A stretch of DNA of 58,000 nucleotides from the NCBI RefSeq assembly GCF_030272615.1, contig NC_081412.1:666920352-666978351 (forward strand), written 5' to 3'. A program made the position numbers and the translations under genes. Origin of the DNA: Cryptomeria japonica. Taxonomy: Eukaryota; Streptophyta; Pinopsida; Cupressales; Cupressaceae. Positions 20,976 through 32,449 of the stretch are shown piece after piece. Within the stretch, counting starts at the first letter, position 1. Each line of letters opens with the position of its first letter. The notes beneath the pieces are model-generated. The model made no database searches. It saw nothing but the letters and a program-made list of their open reading frames with translations, and had not been told where the DNA came from.

Positions 20976-22559
20976 TGTTGGCAGTATGTGAACCGGCATA
21001 AAGACATAATGATATTGTATGTTTTCATTGATGTCAATGTGAGACATGGTGTGAACTGGCACATGTGATAGGTGAAAAGAGAGAGGAACCGGCATATGTA
21101 TGAACCGATTTATATGCCAAAGTGAAGCGGCATATTTGTTCAAAGTGAAGCGGCATATTTGTTCAAGGTGAACCGGCATGTAGTTATGGGAACCAGCACA
21201 TGGAAGCATTGTATGACTACCAGTTGGTAGGTAGCTTCCATCTCAGGATTTCCAATTGGAGTACCTCAAGTTTGTGTGACTCAATCGGTGATCTTAGTGT
21301 GATGAGTTAGCAGTATAATGGAGGACAGATCATGTTGCCATGTAAGCTCTGTGCGCGTGAAGGATCTTGCATGAAGAAGACTATTCCTATCTACCTCGGG
21401 AATGAGCGAAGTCTGTCAAATGGTGATAATGCGTGATGGGTTATCAGCCACCAAGAAATCGGTAGATAATGGACGATGGAGAATGTCTTGAGATCAATTC
21501 AAGATTCTATTCAGTATGATTCAACGGTCAGGATCTAACCGTTTGAATTAACCTAACAGGTTTAGGGTTTAGGGTTTTTGCTCCCGACCTGTATGTTTCC
21601 TATAAGGTCGATGTTGTGTTTCTTTCTGAGGTTGTTGGCAAAAGTTGTGAGTGTGTATCCAAGGGAAGTGATACATAATTCTTGCCAGACCAAAGGAGAG
21701 AAGAGATACCTGCAAAGTGAATGTGCAGAAGGAAAAGAGGAGCCTAAATGGATCTGCATTAGCATTGAGTGTTGTTAACAGATCATTGTAATACTTGTGG
21801 ATCTCTAACCACTTCAACAGTTGTAAAATCCTCTAACAAGGTAGCCTTAACTGACTTGATTCAAAATCCCTTAAATCAGGTGGTCTTAACCGGCTTGATT
21901 CAAATCCCTTAACTGGGTAACTCGAGGCTAATGAGTTCTGAGAAGCTATTGAGTTCTTGAAATCCTCTAACAAGGTGACCCTACCGGGTTTAACCCTTAA
22001 TCAGGTATCCCTTAACCGGGTGATCCCTAACAGGATCAGTTCCTACCAGAACCTATTGTAATGTCCTTAACCGGACAAGGCTCCTAACAGAGCAAACTTC
22101 CAAAGAGTTCTAAAAGCATCTTGTGGGTATTCATCCCCACCGTGGTTTTTCCTAGTTGGGTTTCCACATGAAAAATATGTGTGTCATGTGAAATGCTTTT
22201 GTCTTGTGATGCTTTGTTTTACCTGTTAAGCACATAAAGGTTCTATGTTTTATGCCTATCTATAAAACATATTGAACTCATTGTTGTGAAGATCTGACAA
22301 TTAAGTTTACCTGTTTATGCATGAGAATATAATGATACTGTAGTATTGAGCTAAGAGGAAAGCTTATTGAGTGATCGGTTCATGACTGATTGAGCTGTAC
22401 TGGATGTTACCGGTTGCACTCTGTTTTACCGGTATCCTTGTTTGTCAGTCATTTGGAGTATTTGCTGTCAAACCAGTTTTGGACTGTATTTGTGTTTGTA
22501 CTAATTCACCCCCGCTCTCAGTACCAGTTTGGTACTAGTGGTTCATCATTGAGTTATCA
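20976..22559 (+). repeat. 5' LTR of Copia element C
   Basis: TGTTGGCAG...GTTATCA, 1,584 bp. U3 has eight GAACCGGCAT-like motifs at 20990-21200, including a tandem pair of AAGTGAAGCGGCATATTTGT. A second set of CCTTAACCGG motifs lies at 21840-22080. A C-rich ATTCACCCCC segment lies at 22505. Compared with the 3' LTR it lacks 26 bp between two AGCTAT copies near 21945. Confidence 0.95.
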
Positions 22560-22561
22560 AT

Positions 22562-22573
22562 TGGTATCAGAGC
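22562..22573 (+). promoter_or_regulatory. primer-binding site (initiator tRNA-Met type)
   Basis: TGGTATCAGAGC, complementary to the 3' end of initiator tRNA-Met, two bases after the LTR. It primes minus-strand DNA synthesis. Confidence 0.95.
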
Positions 22574-22629
22574 GCCTCTAGGTCCTCTGTGTTGTAAGCT
22601 TAACCGCTTGAGGAAAAGATCATAGTCAA

Positions 22630-23361
22630 ATGATGAAGAGGGAAGGTCCAAAGTTTAACAGGGAAAATTTTGGTATATGGAAAGATAGGATGAAGATATT
22701 CATCAAAAGCATGGGTGTTCAAGACTGGAGTTATGTTGAAAATGTATATGTTGTTCCTACCGGTACTCTCACCGATGACCAAAAGAGAGAGATACAAGAA
22801 AATGGGCAAGTCATGGAAGCCCTCATCAGTAGTCTATCTGACATTGAGTTTATTGATGTTCAGGACAAGGCAAATGCCAAAGAGGTATGGGATGCTCTTG
22901 AAAATATCTATGGTGGTGATGAGCATGTAAAATAGGGTAAGAAAGAAAGCCTGAGAGGGAAGTTTGAAGACATGTGGATGGTTGAAGGAGAGACCATTCA
23001 ACAGTATGGAATAAGAATCAAAACAGTTGTTGGAGAAATAAAGAGTGCAAGTGGCAAAATAGAAGATTCCACTGTGGTAAGTAAAGTCCTGAGATCCCTA
23101 TTGCCAGTCTATGCAATAAGGGTCACTACTATTCAGGAGATGAGATCAATAGACAAGTCTAAGGTGTCCTTGGACTCCATCATAGCCAAGTTGACAGCCT
23201 ATGAACCTAATCAGAATAGAGAAATAAAAAATGAAGAGTTTCTGATGGAATTTGAAGCTCTTCTTGCCAGGAGATTTCCAAAAGGAACTGGTAAATACAA
23301 AGGTAAGCTCCCTTTGAAATGTTTCTCCTGTAACAAGATAGGACATATTGCTATGAACTGT
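22630..23361 (+). pseudogene. gag region of Copia element C
   Basis: Starts MMKREGPKFNRENFG, then IWKDRMKIFIKSMGV, the usual opening of a Copia gag (UBN2/retrotran_gag_2 type). A TAG at 22933 interrupts it, and the same frame continues from 22936. A single intact CCHC zinc knuckle, CFSCNKIGHIAMNC, lies at 23320-23361 and marks the nucleocapsid end. The frame runs on into the protease without a stop, as expected for a single Copia polyprotein. The first ATG (22630) lies 57 bases after the primer-binding site. Confidence 0.9.
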
Positions 23362-25083
23362 CCCAATAGTGACAACAAGGATAAACCGGAAAGGTCTAAG
23401 AAATTCAAAGGAGGAAACCAGAGAAATTATTTTGTGGCAGTTGATGAAGGTGTCACAGATGAGGAATCAGAAGATGAAGAGAATGAAGACATTGTGTTTG
23501 TTGCTGTAAAGGAGGATGTGGTAGACAAGAAGGCTCTTGTCTCCCGGTTTGATAATTCCAATGAGTGGATCATTGACAGTGGCTATTCTCACCATATGAT
23601 TGGTGACCAGAGAAAGTTTCTATCCTTAGAGGAGTATGATGGTGGTGTGGTTCTCTTTGGCAATGATGCACCATGCATGGTCAAAGGCAGAGGGTCCATC
23701 TCTTTGAATGGAAAGAGTAGTGTTGACAATGTGTACTGGGTTGATGGTCTTAGACACAACCTTCTAAGTGTTACCTAGCTAAATGACAATGGCCTCACTC
23801 TGAAATTCAAGAATGGAGCTTGCAAAATCAAAGGAAAAGATGGTAAATTGGTGGCCACCGACATGCAGACTAAAGGTAACTTATTTCATCTGAATGCAAA
23901 TATAAGTACATGCCTTATGGCTAAGCTTGATGATAGATGGATATGGCATAGGAGACTCTGCCATGTAAACTTTGATAACATTGTAAAGGCTAGTAAGATC
24001 AAGGCAGTTAGAGGGTTGCTGGTGTTGAGAAAACCAGACAATACCTTATGCAGAGAGTGTCAATTGGGGAAAATGTCTTCCTCAACCTTTAAAGGTAAAT
24101 CTTTCACTCCTAACAACTTGCTTGATCTTGTGCATACTGATTTATGTGGTCCTATGAAAACTAGAAGTGTGCAGGGTGATAGGTACTTCATGATTCTCAT
24201 TGATGACTGCTCAAGAATGATGTGGGTCACATTCTTGAAAGACAAGTCTGAAGCCTTTGTGAAATTCAAAGCTTTCAGAGCATTAGTGGAGAAGGAAAGC
24301 GGCAAAAGGATCAAGTGTCTCAGAACTGATCAAGGAGGGGAATTCACTTCTGGTGACTTCAATAAGTATTGTGAAGAATTTGGCATCAAGAGACAGCTAT
24401 CTGCCCCTCGGACTCCACAACAGAATGGCCTACTAGAGAGGAATAACCAGACGGTGGTTGAAGCAGCTAGAACCATGTTGATTCAAGGAAAGGTAGCTCA
24501 CACCTTTTGGAGAGAAGCGGTGAGCACTGCAGTCTACTCTATGAATCGGGTACTCATCAAAAAGGGTAAGGACAAAACTCCTTATGAGTATTGGACCAGT
24601 AAGACACCTATGGTTAACTACTTTAAGGTATTTGGTAGCAAATGTTACATCAAGAGGAGTGAACATCAGGGAAAATTTGAAGCTAAATGTGATGAGGGAA
24701 TATTTCTTGGATATTCCACCAAGAGTAAACCTTTCAAGTGCTACAACAATAGGACTCAGAGAATTATGGAAAGCGTCAATGTGAGAGTTGATGAATCCTT
24801 TGAGAAGACTGAGGAAACTGGCAGTGAGCAAGCTGTAAATGAACCAGTTGCAACCTTCTGGGAACCAGTTGTCAGTCAACCAAGTACCAGTAATAGTATT
24901 CCTAAACCGGTGAATGCTGATACTGATGAAGATGAGGATGAAGAAGAAAAGCAAGAAGAATCGGTTAAGACCATTCCTCGGTATGTCAAGTTGAATCATG
25001 ATCCCAAGCAGATCATAGGTGATAAGGATGCAGGAATCCTTATTAGAAGAAAGATCAGAGAAAACTCATGTATGATCTCTTAA
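23362..25083 (+). pseudogene. protease and integrase region of Copia element C
   Basis: The aspartic protease active site is WIIDSGYSHHM (DSG at 23575-23583; Tyr replaces the usual Cys of DSGCSHH). TAG at 23776 follows LLSVT. The gag-pre-integrase region has WHRRLCHVNFDN and CRECQLGKM (HHCC zinc site). The integrase core shows the D,D,E triad in HTDLCGPM, RTDQGGEF and PQQNGLLERNNQT. FLGYSTKSKPFKCYN closes the core. The frame ends with TAA at 25081. The enzyme would join the DNA copy to the genome in the nucleus. Confidence 0.9.
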
Positions 25084-26609
25084 TTTGATCCTAAGTCATT
25101 CAAAGAGGCTCATAAAGATGAAGACTAGATCAAGGCAATGGAAGAAGAACTTGAACAGATAGAGAAAAATGGTACATGGTCCTTGGTACCCAGACCAGAG
25201 CATAAAAATGTCATTGGCACCAAATGGGTGTTCAGAAATAAGTTGAATGAGGATGGCACAGTGATTAGAAATAAAGCTAGATTGGTATGCAAAAGATATG
25301 CTCAAGAAGAAGGAGAAGACTATGGGGAAACCTTTGCTCCTGTAGCCAGATTGGAAGGAGTTCATATGCTTCTTGCATATGCAGCTTTTAAGAGGTTCAA
25401 GGTATATCAAATGGATGTAAAATCTACCTTCCTAAATGGTGTACTTGAAGAGGAGGTGTATATTGAGCAACCAGATGGGTTTGCCCTATTTGAATTATTT
25501 GAATACAGTGGCATGGTATGTAGGCTACATAAAGCATTATATGGTCTAAAGCAAAAACCTAGGGCATGGTATGAGTGCCTACATTCCCATCTTGTGAAGA
25601 TTGGATTTGAGAGAACAAGTGAAGATAGCAATATCTACTTGAAGTCTGAAGGAGATCAGATCATGATCTATGAAGTTTTTGTTGATGACATCATCTTTGG
25701 TGGAGATGACAAGATGAGTCATGAGTTTGCTAATGAGATGAAGAAAGAGTTTGAGATGTCACTCATAGGGGAGATTAAGTTCTTTATTGGACTATAGATC
25801 CAGTAGATGGAAGATGGAATCTTCATCACTTAGTCCAAATATGTCAAAGAGGTGTTGAAGACTTTTGGCATGGAAGATAGCAAACCGGTTGCAAATTGAC
25901 AAAAGAGGATGATTCTGCACTAGTTGATGAGAAGGAATACAGATCAATTATTGGTAAGTTGCATTATGTAGTGCATAGCAGACTAGATATTGCACATGTA
26001 GTTGGCATTACTACAAGGTTCTAGAAGAGTCCAAGAGAATCTCACTTGATTGCAGTCAAGTGGATTCTTAGGTATCTGAAGGGAACAATTGACTATGGAT
26101 TGTGGTACCCATACAGCAATAATTTCAATCTGAAAGTGTTCATAGATGCTAATTGGGCAAGCAATGTGGATGATTGGAACAGCACAACTGGTGGTACATT
26201 CTTTCTCCGTGGTAAATTGGTCTCATGGATGAGTAAAAAGTAGAGTTGTATCTCTCAGTCTACAGTGGAAGCGGAGTATGTTGTAGCTTTCATGAACTGC
26301 ACTCAGACAATCTGGATGAAGCACATACTGGAAGGCTTCAAGATCCCTGTATCTGAACTGGTAAGCAAATTCTGTGATAACACAAGTGCTATCAATATAT
26401 CAAAGATTCCGGTTTTACATTCTAGAACCAAGCATTTTGAGCTTAAGTATCATTTATTGAGGGAAAAGGTTTAGAATAAAGAGATTGCACTGGAGCATGT
26501 GTCCAGTAAGGAGCAGTTAGCAGACATATTCACCAAGCCTCTCCTAAAGACAACATTTGTGCATTTGAGAGGTGAATTAGGGGTATTGCACCTTCAGGAG
26601 GTGAACTAA
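25084..26609 (+). pseudogene. reverse transcriptase and RNase H region of Copia element C
   Basis: The RT core (RVT_2 type) has [42 protein letters not shown] and the catalytic FVDDIIFGG (normally YVDD). Stops lie at 25126, 25795, 25804 and 25831. A frameshift near 25890 moves the frame to phase 3. RNase H follows with FIDANWASNVDDWNST, VEAEY, the DNTSAI block with HSRTKHFELKYH, and ADIFTKPL, with stops at 26242 and 26472 and the end at 26607. It copies RNA to DNA in the particle. At least four of the stops read as CAG-to-TAG changes. Confidence 0.9.
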
Positions 26610-26742
26610 AAATAATTGTTCCACATCAGTCAGGTACTGGAAAGACAAATTTTGGTTGATTGATGTGTTGAAGGATGCTACTCCTCAGGGAAGCAGCATG
26701 ATGGAACAAAGATACATGTACCTCCACTTTGGCATTGTTGTC

Positions 26743-26808
26743 AAAGGGGGAGAAGGAGTGAAGCAGAGAGATATCTTTGTATATTGCCATCAATGCCAAA
26801 GGGGGAGA
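26743..26808 (+). promoter_or_regulatory. polypurine tract of element C and an upstream PPT-like copy
   Basis: AAAGGGGGAGA at 26798-26808 precedes the 3' LTR. AAAGGGGGAGAAGG at 26743-26756 is a near copy 55 bp upstream, preceded by GGCATTGTTGTC. Both lie within a repeated context CAAT/GTGCC/TC. Confidence 0.9.
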
Positions 26809-26809
26809 T

Positions 26810-28427
26810 TGTTGGCAGTATGTGAACCAGCATGAAGACATAATGATATTGTATGTTGTCATTGATGTCAATGTGAGACATGGTGTGAACCGGCACATGT
26901 GATAGGTGAAAAGAGAGAGGAACCGACATATGTATGAACCAGTTTATATGCCAAAGTGAAGTGGCATATTTGTTCAAAGTGAAGCGGCATATTTGTTCAA
27001 GGTGAACTGGCATGTAGTTATGGGAACAGGCACATGGAAGCATTGTATGACTACAGATTGGTAGGTAGCTTCCATCTTAGGATTTTTGGTTGGAGTACCT
27101 CAAGTCTATGTGCCTCAATCGATGATCTTAATGTGATGAGTTAGCAGTATAATGGAGGATAGATCATGTTGCCACATAAGCTCTGTGCACATGAAGGATC
27201 TTGCATGAAGAAGACTATTCCTATCTACCTCGGGAATGAGTGAAGTCTGTCAAATGGTGATAACGTGTGATGGGTTATCAGCCGCCAAGAAATCGGTGGA
27301 TAATGGATGATGGAGAATGTCTTGAGATCAATTCAAGATTGTTGCATTTAATGTAGTATGATTCAATGGTCAGGATCGAACCATTTGAATCAACCTAATA
27401 GGTTTAGGGTTTAGGGTTTTTGCTACCAACCTATATGTTTCCTATAAGATCGATGTTGTGTTTCTTTCTAAGGTTGTTGGCAAAAGTTGTGAGTGTGTAT
27501 CCAAGGGAAGTGATACGTAATTCTTGCCAGACCAAAGGAGAGAAGAGATACCTGCAAAGTGAATGTGCAGAAGGAAAAGAGGAGCCTAAATGGATCTGCA
27601 TTAGCATTGAGTGTTGTTAACAGATCATTGTAATACCTGTTGATCTCTAACCACTTCAACAGTTGTAAAATCCTCTAACAGGGTAGCCTTAACTAGCTTG
27701 ATTCAAAATCCCTTAAATCAGGTGGTCTTAACCAGCTTGATTCAAATCCCTTAACCAGGTAACTCAAGGCTAATGAGTTCTAAGAAGCTATAGAGCTTGG
27801 GAGATCCTTTTAGCTATTGAGTTCTTGAAATCCTCTAACAAGGTGACCCTACCGGGTTTAACCCTTAATCGGGTATCCCTTAACTGGGTGATCCCTAATA
27901 GGATTGCTTCCTACCAGAACCTATTGTAATGTCCTTAACCGGACAAGGCTCCTAACAGAGTAGACTTCCAAAGAGTTCAAAAAGCAGCTTGTGGGTATTC
28001 ATCCCCACTATGGTTTTTCCCAGTTGGGTTTCCACATGAAAAATATGTGTGTCATGTGAAATGCTTTTGTCTTGTGATGCTTTGTTTTACCTGTTAAGCA
28101 CATAAAGGTTCTATGTTTTATGCATGTCTATAAAACATATTGAACTCACTATTGTGAAGATCTGATGATTAAGTTTACCTATTTATGCATGAGGATATAA
28201 TGATACTGTAGTATTGAGCTAAGAGGAAAGCTTATTGAGTGACCGGTTCATGACTGATTGAGTTGTACTAGATGTTACCGGATGCACTCTATTTTACCGG
28301 TATCCCTATTTGTCAATCATTTGGAGTATTTGCTGTCAAACTGATTTTGGATTGTATTTGTGTTTGTACTGATTCACCCCCCCTCTCAGTACCGTTTTGG
28401 TACTAGTGGTGCATCATTGAGTTATCA
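26810..28427 (+). repeat. 3' LTR of Copia element C
   Basis: 1,618 bp, TGTTGGCAG...GTTATCA, aligning with 20976-22559 over its full length. About 15 differences appear in the first 290 bp, many of them CCGG to CCAG or CTGG. Two larger length differences (26 bp near 27795 and about 8 bp near 27340) explain the 34-bp size gap. Small open frames in both LTRs are shared repeat sequence and are not genes. Confidence 0.95.
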
Positions 28428-29621
28428 TTTTGAAAGATTTAGATGTATTCTCCATGAGGGGGAAATTGACAAACGAGTACATTTTTTAATTGAAGGCCTT
28501 TTTGCAATTCGCAAAGCTAAGTTCGAGGGTCATCCAGCTGTGCATCCAGAATTGGACCTTGTAGTGCAAGAAGATCAGTTAACACATGAAGTTTTCCTAG
28601 AAGATGAACTTGATCAAGAAGTTGGTTTGGATGTTTTCAAGCCAGATCCCGATTTCTTAGAGCATGAGGCAACCTATGAAAAAATGAAGAAAGATATCCT
28701 TGGAGATGCTTCTTCAGATGAAGTAGAAGGGGAGAATGATTCAGGTGATGATTCAGATGATGATGATGATGATGATGAAGAGGAAGGTGAGGAAGCACTG
28801 AGAATACAGGATTAGACAGAGACAAACTTGGTCAATTTAAGATGTACAATTTATTTGACAATCATGTCAAGTGTTGATTTTGAGGAAGCTGGTCATAAGC
28901 TACTAAAGATCAAGCTTGAACCTGGTCAAGAGATGGAATTATGCATCATGTTGTTAGAATATTGCAGTCAAGAGAGAACATGCCTTCATTATTAGGGTCC
29001 TCTTGGGAAAAGATTTTGTATGATCAATAAAATTTATCAAGATTTTTTTGATAAGTGTTTTCTACAACAGTATTCTATGATACACAGACTGGAAACAAAT
29101 AAACCGCGTAATGTTGCAAAGATTTTTGCCTACTTACTTGGCACAGATTCTCTTCCATGGCATTGTCTTGCTTATATACGTCTGACAGAGGAAGATACTA
29201 CTTCCTCTTCCCATATTTTATAAAGATTCTCTTCTAGGAGCTGGCAAAGTAGCTTGGTATATTGTTGCTTAATGAAAGGTTGAATGATCCAACAATGCAA
29301 GAGTCTTTTGATTCAATTTTTCCAAAGGACAATCCCAAAAATTCATGGTTTTCTATCAATTTCTTTACTTCTATTGTTCTTGGTGGTATCACTGAGAGTT
29401 TACATGAGTATTTGAAGAATATGCCAAGGCTTATAATGCAGCAGCAAAAGTCTATTCCTGAGTCAGATAAATCTACCTGTAATGATGATTCTTCTAGTTC
29501 ATCAGGTTCGTTAGATTCTGATACAAACAAAAGAATCACTCCCAAGTGCTTTGGTTTTATAACAAATGATTATAAGATGCTACAATGTTGTCTTATGTAT
29601 TTTAATAGACATGGGTTTTAG
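28428..29621 (+). pseudogene. CWC22: CWC22 pseudogene, 3' part
   Basis: Continues the frame interrupted at 20975. It has the MIF4G end (RCILHEGEIDKRVHFLIEGL, then AIRKAKFEGHP), an acidic linker (28730-28800), and the MA3 domain with [49 protein letters not shown] and YIRLTEEDTTSSS. A last part has LLNERLNDPTMQESFDSIF, NFFTSIVLGGITESLHEYL and the Ser-rich end. Stops lie at 28813 and 28993, and a frameshift between 29215 and 29260 moves the final part to another phase, ending with TAG at 29619. Unlike the retroelements, these stops do not look like simple C-to-T changes. The copy cannot make a full protein. Confidence 0.9.
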
Positions 29622-30162
29622 AGTTTTTTACTTGATAGGTAATGGATAAACAGTGTTAGGAGGAGAAAATATTGAAGGCCAAGTGCAAACTGTGATAATA
29701 CTAGATCAATTAATCCTATTATTTATTGAGTATTTCTTGTTTTCCATGTTGTGTGATGTACCATAAGCAAACTAGAAATCTAAATTCAATAAGATGCTTT
29801 GTGCTTAGATATTACTTTAAAAATGTCTTTTGTATCTCCCCATGGATTTGGGTATATGCTACTGCCTGGGTTTTGTCTCTTTATTGTCTCCTTGATGTCA
29901 AATTCTATCCATGAGCATACATATGATGTACCCAATGTATGAAGACCTTGAGTAATTAAACAAACCTTATATTTCTCATCAATCAAACTATAATGCCTAT
30001 TCCTTCTATAGATGGTCAGGTTTGCATTGAGACTAGTATAATCAGTACCATTTTAGCATTGACATTGTACCGTATTGATTTGATACCCATGCTATGAATG
30101 AGTAAAGAAAACAATTGATCCCTGACAAAAATTCCTTAAAACTAATAGCTTTATTACCTTTC
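29622..30162. other. unassigned stretch after the CWC22 pseudogene
   Basis: No gene recognised, and no poly-A tail of the kind expected just after a processed pseudogene. Nothing else seen. Confidence 0.3.
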
Positions 30163-30609
30163 CAGTTACAATTGTTGAAATCTAGATATACTCACTTCTG
30201 GATTATGATAAATAGCAAAATTGTAATATTAATCTTGTAATGATATAAAATATTCTGGGATATAATCTTCTGTTTACAGGAAAGATACTACACCTGCCTC
30301 CGTACAAAAGAAACAATCAGACATAAACCCATCAGGAAGCATGAGTTTTTGCATATAAGATCACCCAAATATTTTATAGTTATTTTTCATCAAGATTCCC
30401 TCAGGAGCTGGCAGATCTTGCTTCCATACTTTAATTCTATTTTCTCAAAGGACGATCCTAAAAATCCATGCATTGCAAACAACTTTTTACACCTTTGTTG
30501 GTTGTGGTGGCATCACAGAGAGTTTACATCAATAAATGAAGAACATGCCAATGCTTTTAATGCAGCAGTAGAAGTTTATCTCTTATTCAGTATCTCTAGT
30601 GAAACCCCC
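30163..30609 (+). repeat. right arm of the inverted-repeat pair, with decayed CWC22 exon sequence
   Basis: Reverse complement of 19714-20199. On the plus strand TCTGTTTACAG followed by GAAAGATACTAC resembles an intron end joined to the CWC22 exon encoding EDTT. From about 30400 the sequence GGAGCTGGCAGATC, AAGGACGATCCTAAAAATCC and GGCATCACAGAGAGTTTACA tracks CWC22 29235-29405 with shifts in frame. The arm is therefore a second, older CWC22 3' fragment, possibly unspliced. Confidence 0.8.
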
Positions 30610-31099
30610 ATGATCTTTTGTTGGAGTAGAATTTGTTATATTCTAGAAAGGGTATTGTCCTTTGTTGATGGGATATTCATCTACCTCAAGAAATAACTGT
30701 TCTTTTCTCCAACAAGAAGTGGAACTAAATGAAGATCTAGCACCATGAAATGAATCCTCAAAAGGATTACTATAGTTAGTTTTGGTAGATAATGATCTGG
30801 GTAAAATACTAATGTGGCTTTAGGAAACATTATGTACTAGCTTAGCATACTCTAACAACTTTGGTGCGACATGCTACATCCAATTAAGTCTCCATCGGTA
30901 TCTCTATTGTGTTTATGTAACCTTTTTGGAGTTAAACTTCTCTGTTAAGAGTTATAACATAAGGCCAACTATCTAGGAATGTAAGGATTATTGGTATTCA
31001 TCATGGAATACATGATTTGTATTTAGACTGTGACATATTTGAATTTTCCAAACATATTCAACCCATAAAGAGAACTAACCCCCCCCGCCCCCCCACAAA
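30610..31099. other. unassigned stretch
   Basis: No gene seen. A C-rich run (CCCCCCGCCCCCCC) lies at 31080-31095. Confidence 0.3.
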
Positions 31100-31700
31100 A
31101 AATTTAAAGAACCATACTTAACTTTTGCATGAGCTTTGTCTCTTGCATGAGTAGTAAGATTTTGGGAAAAGGTAAAACACATAGAGTTTTTGGTCAATCT
31201 AGATAGACTAGAAAATTGACAAGCATTATTATAGTCAACTTGATGATAGTCATTGAGTGCAAGATTTGATACAAGTCTAAATTTTCAAGAATACATGACC
31301 CTTTTGTGACTTGAATAGCACCAAAATGCACAAAATTAACATCCTTGTGTCTCCTAATATATTCAATCTCTTCAGGAGGGAATGCAGATAACATTTTGGT
31401 CTGGCAAGTTTGTTGGGGGTCATATTCTAAAGTTAACTCAATTGCTTTCATTCTAGGAACAACAATGTGCTTAATGTAGACCTGGTAATAAAATTCTTTG
31501 ATGGATTGGGATTCAATGTACTCTTTTTATACACAGATTTTACTTTCAACTAAGGAGGTTTTTATGTACTTACTTGTCTTTTGATTGTATCCCTATTTCA
31601 AGAATTTCTTCTATCAACAAATCATTTGTTGTAAGTTGTACAAGTGGAAGCTTGAACATGTCTTCCATGCTAGCCTTGTTGATACATTCAACACCATCTT
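31100..31700 (-). pseudogene. relic resembling a Caulimoviridae (30K-type) movement protein
   Basis: The minus-strand frame at 31194-31451 includes VNFVHFGAIQV, which resembles the conserved hydrophobic block of 30K-superfamily movement proteins. Upstream in the same strand (31455-31690) similar short open stretches read into it, with stops. Downstream, after a phase change near 31230, a further stretch resembles the next conserved block. These proteins open plasmodesmata for virus spread. Endogenous pararetrovirus fragments are common in plant genomes. The copy is broken by stops and at least one frameshift, no other viral gene lies beside it, and it cannot be functional. The assignment is from motif memory alone. 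Confidence 0.4.
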
Positions 31701-32449
31701 GTGCAACAAATCTTTAGAACTCCACTATTTCATTGAAGAGTGAGTAGTAGGGACAATCTAGGACACTTACAGGGGTTTTGCAAGAGAGATAAATAGACCT
31801 AAATATTATGGCTTAATAATGATCAATAGGTAAACAGATAAGAAACTCTCAATATCAAAATGACTTTCTCAATTGTCTTTACTAGAAATGGATAGATATG
31901 CTAATAATGAATTTATGACTGTATGTCAACTTTAGACTCAATCCAAAAAGAGCTAGAACTAATATGCGATATTTAGATTTATGATCTTTATAATATAACA
32001 ATCCCATAATTATGTTTCCACACATCTATACCACAACACAAACATCATACTAGTGTTCAACCATAGCAATTGATATCCTAATTATATATAGAATGTGAAA
32101 TATGCACATAACTTTGAATAAAGATTAAGAAAAACAAAGAAAGATGCTTATTGCAAACATAAATGACTAATGTACAAGAATTGAATTCATTGTAGATAGT
32201 TTTGAATATCAAATTCACTTATTTGTGTGCATTTAGTAACTCATGTACTTGTGGCCAACCATTTATCTCTTTCATAAATTAAACACTTATTAATAACATT
32301 AAATGGCTAAGTAATTATGTTTTAGTTGAAATTGAAAATAAAATATTTTATTTTAGGACAGCTCACACTATTCCCTATCATATTTTAGACTCTCGGTTTT
32401 GTTAGTAGTGGTTTGATGTCTTTGGAGTTGATCATTGCATTTCTTTAGT
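31701..32449. other. unassigned AT-rich stretch
   Basis: No gene, repeat or element recognised. Confidence 0.3.

Larger units (their letters stand above)
20976..28427 (+). mobile_element. complete Copia LTR retrotransposon C inserted in the CWC22 pseudogene
   Basis: 7,452 bp: 5' LTR 20976-22559, primer-binding site 22562-22573, gag-pol 22630-26609, polypurine tract 26798-26808, 3' LTR 26810-28427, flanked by TTTTG duplications. Domain order is gag, protease, integrase, RT, RNase H, which is the Copia order. Several stops and at least one frameshift make it non-autonomous today. The LTR style (ACCGG motifs, PPT-like copies) recalls Sirevirus-type Copia elements, but lineage needs a tree. Confidence 0.95.

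Noticed and set aside
21562-21817. Open frames recurring at 27420-27659
   Set aside because: Same position in the two LTRs of Copia C. No protein family resemblance.
31080-31095. C-rich run as an LTR end like those of the Copia elements
   Set aside because: No ATTCAC before it and no ..AACA end after it.
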